Both the position numbers and the translations under genes were made by a program. Positions 63,054 through 64,000 of a stretch of DNA of 64,000 bases are shown here, piece by piece. This stretch comes from an uncultured Chloracidobacterium sp. (GTDB taxonomy: Bacteria > Acidobacteriota > Blastocatellia > Pyrinomonadales > Pyrinomonadaceae), in NCBI GenBank assembly GCA_936914845.1, contig CAKZGE010000009.1:56500-120499 (forward strand), in the 5' to 3' direction. Positions within the stretch are counted from its first letter, which is position 1; each line of letters begins with the position of its first letter. The notes beneath the pieces are model-generated. The model was given only the letters and a program-made list of their open reading frames with translations. It was not told the origin of the DNA and ran no database searches.

Positions 63054-63439
63054 AAGATACTGTTTTTTTTCTTACATATACGATCGTGTATTTATTTTTA
63101 ACATTTGCTACGCTTGCAGATGGCAAGGGAACATTTGTTTTCGTTTCTCCATTGATTGTCTGGTTACTATTTATTTTTGCATTCATTCTTGTTCGACGGC
63201 CCAATAAGAGAAAAAAAGAGCTAAGTGTAATCATATATATGATGACACTTTTCTATTTAGGAACTGCGTTTATCGCAATTATTGAACAAACCGGTGAAGG
63301 AAATTTTGAGAGAATGGTATCGCTTCTGAATCGCAATCCACTTTTGGTTTCAATAACGTTACTATGGTTTGTTTCAGGTCAAGCTATTTTCTGGTCTCTG
63401 TTGATTCACAAGATTCGGACGCCGGTCAATTCGCCTTGA
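63050..63439 (+). CDS. Integral membrane protein, candidate immunity protein
   Basis: The 129-residue protein has four membrane segments (about 5-23, 28-48, 62-80 and 95-120). Its ATG overlaps the stop of the tip fragment (ATGA). Immunity to membrane-active or periplasmic toxins is often given by small membrane proteins, so the position suggests that role. No family is recognised. Confidence 0.65.
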   Translation: MKDTVFFLTYTIVYLFLTFATLADGKGTFVFVSPLIVWLLFIFAFILVRRPNKRKKELSVIIYMMTLFYLGTAFIAIIEQTGEGNFERMVSLLNRNPLLVSITLLWFVSGQAIFWSLLIHKIRTPVNSP

Positions 63440-64000
63440 AGCGGCGTTCGGTGACGAATGCACTTGGGCAGTTGGTGAGGGTCGATGAGCCTGACGGCAG
63501 CGGGAACCTCGGCACGGTCGCCAGCCCGATCCAGCCGACAAGTTACAGCTATAACACATTAGGCAGCCTTGTAACCGTAAATCAAGGCGTCCAGACGCGG
63601 ACGTTCACGTATAATTCCCTTTCGCGGCTGATGTCGGCGACGAACCCGGAAAGCGGCACGATCAATTACTCCTACGACAACAACGGTAATCTGACCAGCA
63701 AAACCGACGCGAGGAGCATCACCACCAGTTACACCTACGACGCCTTGAACCGCGTAACACAGCGGAGCTATTCCGGCGAGACAGGTTATACTACTCCGGC
63801 GGTGAACTATTTCTACGACAACCTACCGAACGCCAAAGGCAAACTGACAAAGGTTTCGAACAGCATATCAGCCACGGAATACACGCAGTTTGACCCGATC
63901 GGACGAATTACCAAAAGCCGCCAGACAACCGACGGGCAGAGTTACGATTCTGAATATGTGTACAATCTTTCTGGGATGTTGGTTGAGCAAAAATATCCAT
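63436..64000 (+). CDS. RHS core fragment E, partial at the right edge
   Basis: RHS core begins within the stop region of the previous gene: LKRRSVTNALGQLVRVDEPDG matches copy A at 54357 onward, and the open frame continues with YD repeats to the window end. It starts earlier in the core than copies B, C and D, and could belong to a longer gene that ends outside the window. There is no ATG with a ribosome site in the visible part. Confidence 0.8.
   Translation, partial: MKRRSVTNALGQLVRVDEPDGSGNLGTVASPIQPTSYSYNTLGSLVTVNQGVQTRTFTYNSLSRLMSATNPESGTINYSYDNNGNLTSKTDARSITTSYTYDALNRVTQRSYSGETGYTTPAVNYFYDNLPNAKGKLTKVSNSISATEYTQFDPIGRITKSRQTTDGQSYDSEYVYNLSGMLVEQKYP

Larger units (their letters stand above)
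54068..64000 (+). repeat. RHS array: five core copies of decreasing extent
   Basis: The same RHS core (YD repeats and the hyperconserved end DHLGSPR...NPL) occurs five times on the plus strand: A from 54068, B from 57477, C from 60650, D from 62377 and E from 63436. Copy A is the longest; B, C and D keep only the 3' part; E starts inside the core and runs off the right edge. Some stretches, for example 58194-58262 and 62503-62571, are nearly identical, which suggests recent recombination between copies. Confidence 0.9.

Overview
The window looks like part of a Gram-negative genome of the phylum Acidobacteriota, probably class Blastocatellia. This rests on gene content and style: a VWA protein of the type common there, a very large alpha-2-macroglobulin, DUF4388-type two-domain proteins, Ser/Thr kinases with Pro/Thr linkers, TPR proteins and long RHS genes. 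No marker gene that would settle the lineage is present.

Region 1, 1 to about 19.7 kb, is a metal-resistance island. All genes from 15.6 kb down to position 1 lie on the minus strand. A long czc-type operon begins with a small secreted Cys-containing protein and runs czcC, czcB, czcA, a PII-like regulator, two small membrane proteins, czcD, a broken methyltransferase, a DsbB/DsbA pair, a small hypothetical, a P1B-type metal ATPase and a Lys-rich small protein. After a 455-bp gap come a ZIP-family metal transporter, a CadC/SmtB-type repressor and the start of an HMA-domain cation transporter that leaves the window. Tripartite RND export, inner-membrane export and metal sensing would work together against Zn/Cd/Co-type ions. 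To the right lie a DUF2726 protein, an unknown gene, seven helically phased 16-bp direct repeats that look like plasmid replication iterons, an unknown gene and an AlbA_2 (Schlafen-like) regulator. The island ends at about 19.7 kb in a 5'-truncated reading frame that runs into the terminator of the next chromosomal gene.

Region 2, 19.7 to 53.9 kb, is ordinary chromosome. It holds a 2101-residue A2M protein, a PspA operon, an ATP-grasp protein, TPR proteins, an ECF sigma/anti-sigma pair with an autoregulatory-type promoter, a Ser/Thr kinase with a polyglutamine tail, a VWA protein, a MauG-type dihaem peroxidase and an RRM RNA-binding protein. It continues with a GNAT enzyme, a DUF4388/J-domain/TPR protein, an HD-GYP-type hydrolase, a D12-methylase-like protein with a degenerate active site and a PBP4-type DacB. 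Next come a candidate stand-alone small RNA, an enoyl-CoA hydratase, a zinc-ribbon protein, an HDAC-type deacetylase, an M3 metallopeptidase, an SLC13 transporter and tRNA-Arg(ACG).

Region 3, 54.0 to 64.0 kb, is an RHS polymorphic-toxin array. One 5'-truncated RHS gene is followed by at least four further core fragments. All complete units share the core but carry different C-terminal domains: clan-CD-peptidase-like, lysozyme-like, colicin-E5-like, and one unknown. Each is followed by a different small gene that may encode immunity, two of them lipoproteins and one an integral membrane protein. The fifth core fragment runs off the right edge.
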